A stretch of DNA of 64,000 bases from Heliopora coerulea (taxonomy: Eukaryota > Cnidaria > Anthozoa > Scleralcyonacea > Helioporidae), in the NCBI GenBank assembly GCA_030142905.1, contig JASJOG010000135.1, positions 744,001 to 808,000 of the forward strand, given 5' to 3'. The first letter of the stretch is position 1, and the number at the start of each line of letters is the position of its first letter. Below, in pieces: positions 20,770 through 31,568 of the stretch. The position numbers and the translations under genes were made by a program. Under the pieces are notes generated by a model. That model saw only the letters and a list, made by a program, of their open reading frames with translations. It searched no databases and was not told the DNA's origin.

Positions 20770-21387
20770 TCAAACTTTCTCCAACTCACTCCCACATTCC
20801 TCTTGAACCCTGTCATACAACTTTACCAAACACCACTTGGTGAATTTATCCATTTCTTTGTCGCTCAAACGTTGTGGTTCTTTTGTAATGACCACGTCCT
20901 CCAACGGCGTAGGAATGATATTGAAGAGCCAGTAACTCGACTTTGTTTCAATTTCCTTCTCTGAAAGCTCGAACGACAACGAATAAATAGCGTATGCAAT
21001 ATCTATCATTTCGTCTCTATTAATCGTTACGAAACGCGCGTGGTGAACATCGCCTTGTCCATCTCTGAATTGAAATTCTTTCACACTTTCTTCGTTTTCA
21101 GATGAATCCAGAGCGTCAAGTATTGAATCTTTTACTTTATCTGGTAAGCCGTATCTTATTTTCAACCTTTCAACAAAATTCTCGAATTTCCCCACGGAAA
21201 TACCTTTGACACTCTTGCATGAAGACGTTTCGTTAAACTTTGTGAACTTTAACTGGTTAATTTCTTCCTGGCTTTTTCTCGTCAGCTCCTTCGTTTCTTT
21301 GCTTATTCTAAAACTTGCACGAAGTTTCTGGAATACGTCAATGCCTTTATTAACAACCTCGATTGCACGATCCACTTTGTCGGACAT
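20770..21387 (-). CDS. B family protein, copy 2 (205 aa, intact)
   Basis: Start ATG at 21387 follows ATTCCAGAACGCAAGCC, which is shared by the B, C and J copies. Residues 1-40 are probably a long amphipathic helix; about 48-62 hold the charged stretch KFTKFNETSSCK. The core KGISVGKFENFVERLKIRYGLPDKVKDSIL spans about 61-90, then FQFRDGQGDVHHARFVTINRDEMIDIAYAIYSLSF (about 105-140), which aligns with the whole C-terminus of D. The last 60 residues (NIIPTPLEDVVITKEP, then a C-terminal helix) are specific to B. No signal peptide, membrane segment or recognised domain. A soluble cytosolic protein is the simplest reading; function unknown. Confidence 0.7.
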   Translation of the reverse strand: MSDKVDRAIEVVNKGIDVFQKLRASFRISKETKELTRKSQEEINQLKFTKFNETSSCKSVKGISVGKFENFVERLKIRYGLPDKVKDSILDALDSSENEESVKEFQFRDGQGDVHHARFVTINRDEMIDIAYAIYSLSFELSEKEIETKSSYWLFNIIPTPLEDVVITKEPQRLSDKEMDKFTKWCLVKLYDRVQEECGSELEKV

Positions 21388-21419
21388 GGCTTGCGTTCTG
21401 GAATGAGCACTTTTGACAA

Positions 21420-21437
21420 GAGTATTTTTAAATACTC
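21420..21437 (-). promoter_or_regulatory. palindromic TATA-like site upstream of B copy 2
   Basis: The same TATTTAAA-containing inverted repeat as at 5135, about 33-50 bp before the ATG. A promoter role is inferred from position and composition. Confidence 0.35.
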
Positions 21438-22397
21438 GTCTTGCTTTTTGTTAAATAAGCTACCCCAAAACGAAAGAATGCATCTTTGCCCTTGAAAATA
21501 CAACTGAAATAGTTTTCTTGGTCCGTCGCAATTACATAATTAGAAAATACAATTAAAACCACAAGGACGACTGAGTGGACGTTTCTTTTCTAAAGTGAAA
21601 AACGAAAACAGCCCTATAAATTAGCAAACAGTTCTACGAACTGTTATATTCTTGAAACAACAAATCACATGATGGATGAGCCATAACTTTCAATTTGCGA
21701 TTAACACACCCTTACTGACGATGTAGAATAAACTTTATGAAATAGAATGACTTTTGTAACTTAGGAGTCACTATGGTTGGTGTTTACATGGTAGATTTAA
21801 TGGAAAACTAAACAAAACTCGTAAATAATCGAGTATCATTGTCTTTAGTTGCTAAATTAACATAAGATAACACGCATATAAGAATTTATCCGTTGGACTG
21901 CTTTTAATATTTGGCTTTTTGTTTTCTTGCAATTACCATTTATAAATTAAAACACGACGTTTGTCGCTTACATCTTAACCTTGCCTGATAATTGAAATAC
22001 TTCCTACCACATTCTAAATCATATGGTTTGCATTCAAAGATGAATTCCTTCACAGCAAGTTTTTAATTCTCTTAAATCTATACCAATGACGGAACATCAA
22101 AGCGAAAATAGATCTTTGGTTTGATTGAAAAATCAATTAAAATAATTTCCTTTGCGGTCCAACCCACGAGTGACAGCAATTCATCTAAATTGCATCAACG
22201 TTGAGACGTTCTGCAAGGGATTTATTTTTTGACGTAACGAAAAAAAAACAAAATAAGGAAGAAAACATCATACTTATGGGTTGCCAATTTGACCAAGTGT
22301 TGTATGCTTCAAGAAAATGTTATAAGGAATGAACAAGTCCATTCATCGTCATTCTAAACTATCGATAAGCCCACATTCTCTCGCGTTATCAGTTCAA
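21438..22397. other. noncoding spacer between B and C, unit 2
   Basis: Homologous to 5153-6110; nothing further seen. Confidence 0.4.
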
Positions 22398-22770
22398 ATT
22401 TTATTGCTTGTATAGATCTCTCCAAAACAGGAATCTTTGTAATTGTATTGACCGGATGCCTGAATAATTTAGAAATACCGTTTGTAAATGATTGATAATG
22501 ATTAACACTGGGATTACTAAAACTAACAAAAATTTGAATAAGTTTACTGGAAATTCCTCAGTGGAATGCCTTTCACATCCTCGGGTCAATAGTTTTCGTT
22601 AAAATTTGTGAACTCGAACTGAATCGTTTCTTCCTTGTTACTCTGTCTCGTGAGCACCACCGTCTCTGCTTATTGTAAGAATCTCATGAAATTTGTATAA
22701 AACATCTTTATTTTGCTGGATGAATTTAGTTGCACAATGAGCATTTTAAACCATGGTTTGCATTCTGGAA
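22398..22770 (-). pseudogene. C relic 2, decayed B-family gene
   Basis: Same broken B-family segments as at 6115-6490, with the same frame breaks and the same B-like 5' flank. A short frame MTRGCERHSTEEF is open across it but is the wrong frame relative to B homology. Confidence 0.6.
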
Positions 22771-23219
22771 TCAACTTCTTCCAACCTAGTTTCTTAATTT
22801 TCTCGATGTTAGCATTCTAAGTAGGGAGTCTCCTAAACGAAAATACACCTTTGCGTTTCTTATAAAAACACCTGGAGTTATTTTCTTTGGTTGTGCTAAC
22901 CACAAAGGAAAATAATGTACCGGAATTTTGGAAATGGTTAATGATTTTCCTTTTCTTTTCATAAATGAAAACGAAAACCGTTTATTAGCTACTGGTTCTG
23001 GTAACCGTCTTACAACTATACAAACGTGGTATCGTTATTATAAAACGAAAACAACTCGTGCATCGCAACTTCCAACTTGTGACTGGTGGACATTCACTTT
23101 CGATATCAATTCAAGTTTAATTGCACGAGACCATCTTTCTTCCTTGGGTTTCTTTGTGGTTGGAGTTCGACTGGTTCATTCTATTTCGCCGGACACGATT
23201 TGGAAGTGGAACTTTGAAG
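22771..23219. other. 5' flank of D type I, unit 2
   Basis: A plus-strand frame (22928-23269, about 112 codons) is open here and at 55273-55611, overlapping the D start in another frame. It is interrupted by TGA in unit 1. It contains TWYRYYKTKTTRAS and DTIWKWNFEDGSV. It may be 5' UTR that happens to be open, or an overlapping upstream ORF. Confidence 0.3.
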
Positions 23220-23651
23220 ATGGGAGTGTTACTATCAATAATTCGTTCTTGGTACGGCTCTGCTTATGATAATGTCTTAAGCGTCGACTGGCAAATCAAG
23301 GAATCAGGAACTCTTTCAAGAAGACAACTTGAAGTGGTGTCTCATTCTGGTGAAGAAAAGGACGAACAGCTGCTGATAAGAAATAGGAGCGATGGCATAG
23401 CCGGCCGAAGTCATGAAAAAATTTTAAAAGGGATTAGTTACGAAAGGTTTGAAGCAGTCGTCGAGAGACTTTCCGAACGTTATGAACTTTCAGATCGTCT
23501 AAAGAATGAAATCTTGGAAGTGAAAATAAGTGAAACTCAGAGAGGGGAAGTGAGACTACAGGACGATAGCCATTGTGCAATTGTCGTCAAAGGAGAGACT
23601 TCGTTGGACCTTTATATATCGACAGCTAGCATAACACTTTTCAGTAGATAG
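23220..23651 (+). CDS. D family protein, type I, copy 2
   Basis: 143 aa, start ATG at 23220 by alignment with the other D copies. MGVLLSIIRSWYG fits MGxxxS. The core KGISYERFEAVVERL and SERYELSDRLKNEIL lies at about 65-95, followed by a stretch aligned with B (VRLQDDSHCAIVV). It differs from copy 1 by scattered substitutions and has no frame damage. A short soluble protein, possibly lipid-anchored; function unknown. Confidence 0.6.
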   Translation: MGVLLSIIRSWYGSAYDNVLSVDWQIKESGTLSRRQLEVVSHSGEEKDEQLLIRNRSDGIAGRSHEKILKGISYERFEAVVERLSERYELSDRLKNEILEVKISETQRGEVRLQDDSHCAIVVKGETSLDLYISTASITLFSR

Positions 23652-24064
23652 TGGGACAGTTAAAGACAACATTTGTTCAACATGTACAATATCTCGTAAT
23701 TGCTAAAGTGTTACAATACTCGTGTAATTTGTATTTTCATATTATTGATACAAAACGTGAACATTATATTTGATGAGATATGTAATGCATTATTGTGCAT
23801 TGCATATGTCTTTTGGTATATTTTATTATTTTAGTATTTTATTTTATTACTTTTTTTATATATTTTAGTTATTTGTCAGAAAAAGGCGTTCCTTTTAATT
23901 CCTTATCTTGGTATAAATTCTGCTGTTGCTTTCCAGACCAGCATAGTCTAAACAATTTCCATAGCATGGGCTATACCACAGTTCCATTTCAAAGTTTTTG
24001 GAGGAGCCACAGAAGACTGGAAATTCGCGATGGGCGATCGGTGCGATAATTCATTCTATGGACG

Positions 24065-24583
24065 CAGACTGTCCAACCATCCCGATTTCGTCGGGATTAT
24101 CCCGATTTTACTCAAAAATCCCGAATCTCGAGCAATATGCCGTCGGGATAGGAAAAATCCCGATTTTGCCATCTGATCCAAGGAACAAGAAGCCCATGAA
24201 GATATTTTCGTCAAACTCTAATAGCGCAGATATCCTTCGGAGACCTGGTTAAAAAATGGCGCCAGTGGTAAACAGGAGGACGAACGATGAGGACATAAAT
24301 TAGACTTGTTGCCTCTAAATAAGTCAGTAATATCCGATTTCTCCGACTTCCTCTAGATGAATATGTCTCTCATTACACTGTCATTTCAGTACAGTACCAA
24401 TTTTTATAAAACACACGGGCAAACGACGATCAATTTACGGAACATTTTTGAGGGAAACTGTCGTCTGTGATTGCTAAAAATCGTGTTTTAAGATATCAAG
24501 ATTTCAAAATTGTCTCGGGGAGCCTCCCCCTCACCCCCCTGGTAAAATCCCAATTTGGCAAGGTCCTTTGACTGGACGGCCTG
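24065..24583. mobile_element. small non-autonomous DNA element
   Basis: Present only in unit 2, splitting sequence that is continuous in the others (TTCTATAGACGTGGC). The ends resemble each other in inverse orientation (CAGACTGTCCA and TGGACGGCCTG), as in hAT-like elements, but the target duplication is not clean. The interior repeats TCCCGATTT words. Confidence 0.55.
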
Positions 24584-25177
24584 CAGACGTGGCACATATT
24601 CATGTTAAACAGGGTAGAAGCGGCAAAGCCTGACCCGCTAGAGAGGGTTGTACTACCAGTGAGCGAACAGAAATAATTTTTTTCCAAACTTCGAACTTGG
24701 TTAAACGATATTTTGGACGTCCATCCATGGCCTTTCAACTCTCGTTGAAAAAACAAAGCCCTGGGACCGAGATTCGTACCACTCCCAGTATTTACTGAGG
24801 GGACTATTGCTCCTGTAGTCTCCTACTTCCATCACTGTCGGAGCTTAAGAACTTGTAAGACGTGTGTTAGTTTGATTTTGTTAAACTCAATTGCTTTAAT
24901 AAAATCAGTTGAAACGTATCAAGAAACTGTCGTCAGCCAGTCAACATTTACACCAGTAAGTTAGTGACGCCAGTTAGAATCATAGACCGCTGATCTCAGA
25001 CGTAATTTTACGCCACTTACAAGAATGATCGAACCGGTCTTATAATCACCGGGATTTTCCCCGGAAATTAGTTTGCTGTCATGATTAAGGAATCTGTGTG
25101 TAGTTAGTGAGATTTCGCAATATTCCAGGGTAATTTTTGCTTTTATTTGGAATTCGGGTTTTGGAGATCAATTGTTT

Positions 25178-25441
25178 ATGGTAAGATTATATTTCTTTGA
25201 GGTTTCTAAAGATTGTAACGTTGGTCCTGTTAACTTTAGTATAAATAGCAATGCCGAACAAATTGTGCGAAGTATCGCTGTATTTGAACATGAACAGACG
25301 GTTAAACAAAGAAGGCTAGAAGAGTTTAAAACATATTTATTGTTTAACGTTTCGTCGCTACAAACAACATCATCAGATCGAAGTTCAGGGATTACAACGA
25401 GATATATTTATATTAAACACAGAGTACTGAATGGCAATTAA
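25178..25441 (+). other. conserved frame over Penelope-like remnant end
   Basis: MVRLYFFEVSKDCNVGPVNF-type frame, also open at 33757-34020 and 57017-57391 and partly at 8372. In unit 4 it runs on into the reverse complement of the Penelope-like fragment, so it is probably fortuitous. ATGGTAAGA at its start also looks like a splice donor. Confidence 0.2.
25349..25376 (-). other. hammerhead-like motif in Penelope-like remnant, unit 2
   Basis: The minus strand reads CTGATGA, a short stem-loop (GTTG/CGAC) and GAAACG. Here the first part matches the hammerhead consensus exactly; one base separates it from the stem. Repeated in units 3 and 4. Confidence 0.35.
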
Positions 25442-25530
25442 GATATATTCATAACAGTAACGGAAATTGACAGGAGACAGCACTAAGGTGATATCAGAAA
25501 AGAGGAAGAGGCATTGAACCAATATTTCCG

Positions 25531-25827
25531 TTAAGAAATGGGTTTTACTTTATTAATTAGAAGACTTTCTTTAAGGAATATCTCGAAGGGTGTAAGAAAG
25601 TCCGCTAAACGAAGTCTTCTTAGCGGAAGTGAGAAGTTCCAGCCTCTTGGTAATATTCCTTTTTCCTGTCGAGTCAAGTTCCTTTTAGAATAATTCAATA
25701 CGACGTCATCGGGGTTGATCGTCGAGCATTTCGTAAAATCTTTACGAAGACGAAAGAGTGTTTTCCCAAGCTGAACTGAAAGTTTCGATATTTCTGTTGA
25801 CCAAGCCATTCGAAGTGTTGGCTTCAA
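25531..25827 (-). pseudogene. Penelope-like ORF N-terminal fragment, unit 2
   Basis: 98 codons; the longest version. The VVLNYSKRNLTRQEKGILPRG motif is followed by LRRLRLADFLTPFEIFLKESLLINKVKPIS, then stop. RT motifs are absent. Next to it downstream on the minus strand is the hammerhead-like block, as expected if only the start of the ORF and a terminal repeat survive. Confidence 0.5.
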
Positions 25828-28009
25828 ATATAATGCATAGTTTAACGGCTACTCGCAGCTTTAAAGGGATGTAAAAGCCAAATCTTTATTCCTAGAACAG
25901 TTGTTTTGTAGACACTTATATACTGTGTTTTAACGTGCGTTACCCCCAGCCTTAAATGTCGATAGACATTAGAAATTATGGATTTTTTGGGGATGAATTG
26001 ATAGTTGAAACAGTAATAAGATTATTGTTCTGTTGAGCGTTTACTTGGCCACCAGAAGTGTTAACGACTTCCCGACTGTGGAATTCTTTCACGAAGAGTT
26101 AAATTATCCCAATCGACCTTGTGATGATGGTGTGTAGTTTTAACCAAGAACGAGCTCACTATCCTGAGGATGAGTAATCCTGAGACCACTTCTGCCACAC
26201 ATCACATATTTAATGAAACCTTACTGTTACAAAACATAGTGAACCATTGTTAGGTATTTATAGGTTAACATGTTTATTTCTTCTCAACCTATGTATATAA
26301 TGTTTGGTGATGTACATGACCTTAAGTTGAGTGTTCAAACTTGACTACTTGTATACACAGGTGGAAATATTGAGTTGTGCACATTGAGCAGAACTCAAGT
26401 TCCCAGCAACTCAAACCTCTGAATACTCTATAGTTGTGCTCATTAGAGCTGTCTCGAATTTTTAATTGAGGGTGAGGCAGCTTACAACATGTTATCTTAT
26501 GTAATTCAGCAGGCAAACTTACCATCCCTGTGACTGTTTGTCATTGGATTAGGACAAGTCAGAAAACAGTGGTGCATCAGGACTCACAGTGTGACTTTCA
26601 GAGGGAAGGAACGCAAGGTTCTCAGCAGTTTCCAGGCTAACATTTTAATGTTAAGTGCTAAAGAATGGGAATGTATTTGGATTTTTAAGCAATTATTCCC
26701 CCAGTATTTTGTCATTGGATCCCAAGCAAACAAAACAGTGGTTCAGAAGATGATTGGGGGTAAACCACCAGTGCTGCCCCCCCCCTTCCAGTCACCACTG
26801 TTCATACTGAGATAATCCCAAATACTCAGTCAGTACTCAAATATCAGTCTTCATGGCTTGGTCTGATTAAAAGGGTGTGTTATAGCAAGTAAACCAAAGG
26901 ATAAGCTATAAGTTGAGTTACTAGGGTAACAAACCTAAAGTTGAATAGAGTCATTTTAGCATCTCGTTATGCATAGTGACCAAGTTGAGTACACCAAGGA
27001 GTGTACACCAAGTTGAGTGAAGCCATTTTAGAGAGTAAATTTGAAACAGTTTTCAAGCAGTTATTACTCCACCCTATACAAGTCATTTGGGGATTCTACA
27101 GAACTGTCAATCCTCCTGGTTTGTAAGGGAGATACTCAAATTTCTTAGATCCAAAAATCATTCAAATTCTTCTGAATTTTTGCTTATGAAGTTAGTGAGG
27201 ACAATGGCACTGGTTTAACTTTCACATGTGAAATACAATTCATATTGACACCTCTAGATAGTGTTTAAAAATTTACAAAAGGTCATAGCTACATTTATTA
27301 AAGGTAAACAAAAGTAAGCAGCAGTGAATAAAGCATGAACATTTTTTGTCACCCATAACAAGTTATAAAATAAATTCCCACAAAATATTCCTGGGAAAAG
27401 CATAAGGTTAAGAAAAACTGAAATGTCAATGGCTACTCTCTTCTGTAAAGATTTTCAGAGGTTACTTGAGTCTTGACACATCTGAATGTTAGTCACTGTG
27501 CTGGGACCATATCCTTTCAAGAAATCTCTCCAGGAATGTGGTGTTGAAAAAACCTCCCTAGATATTTGTTCAGGTGGTTGACAGATCGATGGAATCAATC
27601 AAAAAGAGGAAGACTAATTGTAGAGATCAAAGCATGGAATAAAAGGTCTGCCAATAAATTATCTTTTCAAAATTCGGGACTCCCTGCGGATAATCCGTGA
27701 ATGACTTTGCTTATTGTTGATTACGTCAGAATTTTATTTACCGCAGCGTGCTGTTACAGCAAACGCACAAGTTCAGTCCAAGTCTATCAGAGTTGTACAT
27801 GAAGCGTCCGTTAGTTAATCAAACACCGATTGTGTTAGTGGATTAAATGAGCAACGTTATTGTTTTATTATCAGAAAATTTCTTTTCCACTTATATGGAG
27901 AGAGCAACTTTCTAAAGTTTTATTTTGATTAAAAATGTCTCCAGAATACGAGTAACGTTTTTTTGTAATACTTTTTTGACCTTTGTCTTGAAACAGTACT
28001 ATTTGGAAA
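25828..28009. other. noncoding spacer and 5' flank of Q copy 2
   Basis: Collinear with the spacers of units 1, 3 and 4 but without the pogo-like and Penelope-like insertions. It contains clustered GTTGAGT words (26930-27020), including a local duplication of CACCAAGTTGAGT. No gene found. Confidence 0.4.
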
Positions 28010-29659
28010 ATGGGTGCAGACACTTCTCTACCTTTACCTCAAGTAAAGCCAGGATTTTCAACGATGTGTGTCTCGTTCCAGTACACCGACCGTGTCACAG
28101 TTCTTCACCTGGATGACGCAGGTTTGTCGATCATCAGACAAGCCATTAACGAAACTTGGAAAGCGGGTATCTCAGTGGAAAGATCCAGATGTGGTTCTGG
28201 GTGGTCTTTTAAGTTGTGTGGTAACCCTTTTGGTCCTCTTACAAGTTCGGAAGTGTCTCAACAGGCACGACAGATGGTGTGCCAAATCTTGGAAAAGTTA
28301 TATGGATCTGGCTGGAAGATTATTATCAGCGGTGATCTCGGGAGGTTCGAGGACAAAAGCACCCTTTTCTTCAAGCGATGTCCACCTGAATTCTCCACCT
28401 TTCCTTTTCTTTGCGTCGGATTGAGCAGCTCTGATAAATTACAGATCGTCAACCTTCCGTCACAGTTGTTCGAGCCAATCAAAGAAACCATTCGATCCTC
28501 GTGGACTTTAGGAATTCAGAACGAAACGTCGACTAATGATATGCTGGAAGTAAAGCTGCGTGGTAATCCTTGGAGGGCAACTGAACAGCAGTCTATTATG
28601 GCGAAAGTCCTCTTGCAAAATATCATTGCTACTCTTCGTCGTTATCAATGGGTTTACTACTGCAATGTCAACCTCAAGAGCACAGCGGATTCACTTTTCT
28701 TCCGCTACGATTCGAACATCCCTCCAGGCCAGTCTGTTCCATTTTGTACCATCAGCCTTAACCGGCACGATCGTCTGCGAGTAATCAACGCCCCGGAGAC
28801 TATCGTTGCTATGATACGAAAGGTTATTGAGACCACATGGCTTCGTGGTGGGATCCAGGCTGAGAGAGATTACCACGGTAGCTGGGAGTTTAAGTTATCG
28901 GGCACCCCTTGGCATTCAACCAGTGAAGAATCGGCCATGGCTCGGTATCTCGTCCTGAAGATCCTCGAAGCGATGCTGGAGCAAGGTTGGCATAACATCG
29001 CAGGCATCGACATCAGCCGACGCCTGACCGACAAGTCTGTGTTGATCTTTCAAGGAGGCGAACCTCAACGCCGTCCAATGATGTGCCTCAGCCTGAACGA
29101 TGTTGATAAATTTCGGTTGATAAATATGCCGACGCAACTGGTGGACCTTTTCAAGAAGACTTTGGTTTCCCGTTGGTCCAAAGGCATCCAAAAAGAAAAG
29201 GAATTGATGATAACCTGTGGTAGTGTTTGCCAATTGAAGTTAGTTGGCCGACCTTGGAATGGAGGGGAGAGCAATAATACTATACATGCCCGCAGTTTTC
29301 TATGTAATATTATTGAAGAGTTCATAGAACGAGGCTGGAGGCTGTTCCTTAGCGCTGATGTCTCGGCCAAGTACATACACCAAGAAAATGGACCAGATTA
29401 TCCTATCGACGTGCATAGCATGTGGTTTGTGTATGACCCGCCTTCCTCTGCTCAACCTTCAGCTCCAAGTTACGACTTCAGCTTTTCCTCATCTCCTGCG
29501 CAGTACGGCATTGGTATAACGTCTTCACACAACCCTCTTGCCACTGATCTCCAGGTTTCTGGGTTTGGCGTGCCACCAAGTTTGTATCCTCGACCTAGTG
29601 AACCTCCTCCAAGCTACTCGCAAGCCATTGGATGGGATTCTCATCCTGGAAAATCATAG
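28010..29659 (+). CDS. Q, four-repeat protein, copy 2 (549 aa, intact)
   Basis: A single uninterrupted exon. Four internal repeats of about 100 residues lie at about 19-122, 134-233, 246-347 and 357-475. Each runs: hydrophobic strand with CV/CT/CL, a D-(K/R)-(L/F)-x-hydrophobic-I/V-N-x-P box, helix with TW/SW/RW and GI, then FKLxGxPW, helix, GW and (D/N)-hydrophobic-S-x-DKSxLxF. The tail (477-549) is rich in Pro, Ser and Tyr and has PPPSY at 532-536, a PPxY motif of the kind bound by WW domains such as those of NEDD4 ligases. The N-terminus MGADTS fits N-myristoylation. No membrane segment. I do not recognise the repeat as a named family. A membrane-linked adaptor is inference only. Confidence 0.8.
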   Translation: MGADTSLPLPQVKPGFSTMCVSFQYTDRVTVLHLDDAGLSIIRQAINETWKAGISVERSRCGSGWSFKLCGNPFGPLTSSEVSQQARQMVCQILEKLYGSGWKIIISGDLGRFEDKSTLFFKRCPPEFSTFPFLCVGLSSSDKLQIVNLPSQLFEPIKETIRSSWTLGIQNETSTNDMLEVKLRGNPWRATEQQSIMAKVLLQNIIATLRRYQWVYYCNVNLKSTADSLFFRYDSNIPPGQSVPFCTISLNRHDRLRVINAPETIVAMIRKVIETTWLRGGIQAERDYHGSWEFKLSGTPWHSTSEESAMARYLVLKILEAMLEQGWHNIAGIDISRRLTDKSVLIFQGGEPQRRPMMCLSLNDVDKFRLINMPTQLVDLFKKTLVSRWSKGIQKEKELMITCGSVCQLKLVGRPWNGGESNNTIHARSFLCNIIEEFIERGWRLFLSADVSAKYIHQENGPDYPIDVHSMWFVYDPPSSAQPSAPSYDFSFSSSPAQYGIGITSSHNPLATDLQVSGFGVPPSLYPRPSEPPPSYSQAIGWDSHPGKS

Positions 29660-29956
29660 TAATTTCGAATCATTGCCATGGACACACAAATGTTATCCGT
29701 AGATAAAATAATTAAGAGACAGGGTGTCTTATGGCGATGCAGTTGGTTGCATTTACCCTCCCAAAAAAGTTTTTACCTGCTTTGAGTATTTGAATGTCTC
29801 AATTTGTAAAGCAGCGAGAACTTTCAAAAACTATAGCCGCATATATTCTACTTTGTGAAATAACAGTGCAGTCGATAATTGTTGATTTTCTTATTGTTGT
29901 ACAAAAGTTCTCCATGGACATGGGAATCACTGATCGATAGCAGCCATTAATACTAA

Positions 29957-29962
29957 AATAAA
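29957..29962 (+). promoter_or_regulatory. polyadenylation signal AATAAA after Q copy 2
   Basis: AATAAA about 300 bp beyond the Q stop, kept in copies 3 (38857) and 4 (61718). Confidence 0.4.
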
Positions 29963-30044
29963 ATATTACGTAATGCGTTGAGTAAATATCTTAATGAGAC
30001 TAACCATTTCTTCTCATAAATCGTGTAGATAAATTACAGTTACC

Positions 30045-30293
30045 ATGCAGTATCACCCACACCAGATCATTGAAGAGCAATGCATGAAACTTTCAGTAGA
30101 CGTACAGCCAGGTCGCCTAACAACCTTGACCATTAACTTACCTCGACATACAGAATTTCCCCTTAGCAAATATTTCTACAAGAAACCCTACGCAGCGGCT
30201 AATAATTGTGTAATATGTCAACTTTCCACGTATCACACCCTCTCACTTATCTATATTACCAACACGTGTAAGATACTTTTAATATGCGGATAG
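30045..30293 (+). CDS. possible small ORF I, copy 2 (82 aa)
   Basis: Starts TTACCATGC, a fair initiation context. The sequence MQYHPHQIIEEQCMKLSVDVQPGR is followed by basic and Tyr/Cys-rich residues and a hydrophobic end LIYITNTCKILLICG. It lies just past the likely Q poly(A) site. Open in units 2 and 4, broken or truncated in 1 and 3. No family recognised; it may be non-coding. Confidence 0.3.
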   Translation: MQYHPHQIIEEQCMKLSVDVQPGRLTTLTINLPRHTEFPLSKYFYKKPYAAANNCVICQLSTYHTLSLIYITNTCKILLICG

Positions 30294-30649
30294 TATATTC
30301 AAAGAAACACCTACAGCGTCGTGGATTTGGGTGCCTTGGCCGTCCTGTTTGAGAACGAAATAACTTTATAATTCGTCGAAACTCCTGTTAGTCGCTGATC
30401 GTGACCTTCAGCGCGCTCAAATTCGAGCAGAAAGTCGCCCAAAAAGCGTATGAAAACGTAAAATGTTGAGAAGACATTAAAACGTCCATTTTTGGTGTCT
30501 CGGATGGTCAGAAGTGAACTATGATCAGCTTCAATCACTGCTTTATATTGTTGAATGGCCCGTCCTTAAATAACCCCGCGTATGTCATTAAACTTTGGAC
30601 GCAATATTACATGCGAACCTTGATTAGTCTCATTTCACTCATTGCAACT

Positions 30650-30878
30650 CCCTTACAAGGAAATGCCTTTGAAACTTACATGGAGATCTTTCGTGAAATT
30701 TTATGAACTGTAATTGATCTACTTTTTTCTGACTTTTTTTTTGCCTTCTCTAAAGTTTCTCAGTTTGTCTTAAAACTTTTACAGAGTTTTTCGAGGACAT
30801 TTATATCTTTATTAAATGCTTCCATTGCAGACGTAACAGAACCAAACCCACTACGCGCCAATCTTTCTGTTCTGGAAT
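30650..30878 (-). pseudogene. J relic 2, decayed B-family gene
   Basis: Same B-family remnant as at 18010, with the same in-frame TGA and frameshift. Confidence 0.6.
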
Positions 30879-31245
30879 GATTTTTTGAGACACTTTCTTA
30901 TCAGTATTTTCGCCTTTAATAATGGAAGTTCAAAATGAAAGTAAATGTTGGTCCAACTGAAATAACTTTATGCTTTTCAAAACCTAAGGCAAACTGCGAC
31001 TAGTTACCGGAATTGCACTTACCGAGATCAGCTTACTTTACCGAGAACGAAAGTCCAAAATTCGTTGCCAATTGTTGGAACTGTGGTATGATACCTTGAC
31101 ACAAGTGAAATATAAAAGTAAAATTCTCTTGTTTAGGTGTCTAAATTATTGTGTAGGGTGAAAAGTTTTCAGAGATTCATAAGTGAATCTTTTGGCGAGT
31201 TTCACTTTAGGGGTGATTCTCAGGTGTTTATTTTGCATCAGGATA
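30879..31245. other. 5' side of J and flank before MITE
   Basis: Collinear with 18235-18600, 39965-40343 and 62641-63008. Contains ATATAAAAGTAAAA, TATA-like on the plus strand. No gene seen. Confidence 0.3.
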
Positions 31246-31560
31246 CATAGGCGTACGGAGCGGGGGTGCAGGGGAGGACACATCCTCCCAAAAAATTTGC
31301 AGAGGACCAGATTCGGGCAAATAGCTCGGGTAGAATTGGGAAAAATAAATTTCTAACCATGATTAAGAGAGAAAAATTTTCAAAAATCGGTAACGATGAA
31401 CAAGAGTTTGGATATTATCGTGCATTCAGGTTGCCATATATATACCGTGTGCAGTATGTAATTCTTATTCCTAGGTTTTTTCTTACTAAACATTCGAGCA
31501 GAGCTATTCGGGCAGATCGTCTCTGCCCCCCACAAAATGATCTGGGCCCGTACGCCTATG
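31246..31560. mobile_element. hAT-type MITE, copy 2
   Basis: Same CATAGGCGTACGG/CCGTACGCCTATG ends as at 18601. Right flank TAAGGATA; left flank altered to ATCAGGATA as in unit 1. Confidence 0.8.
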
Positions 31561-31568
31561 TAAGGATA

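Noticed and set aside
28916..29376. Minus-strand frames of about 100 codons under Q
   Set aside because: Antisense shadows of the conserved Q sequence, recurring simply because Q is repeated.
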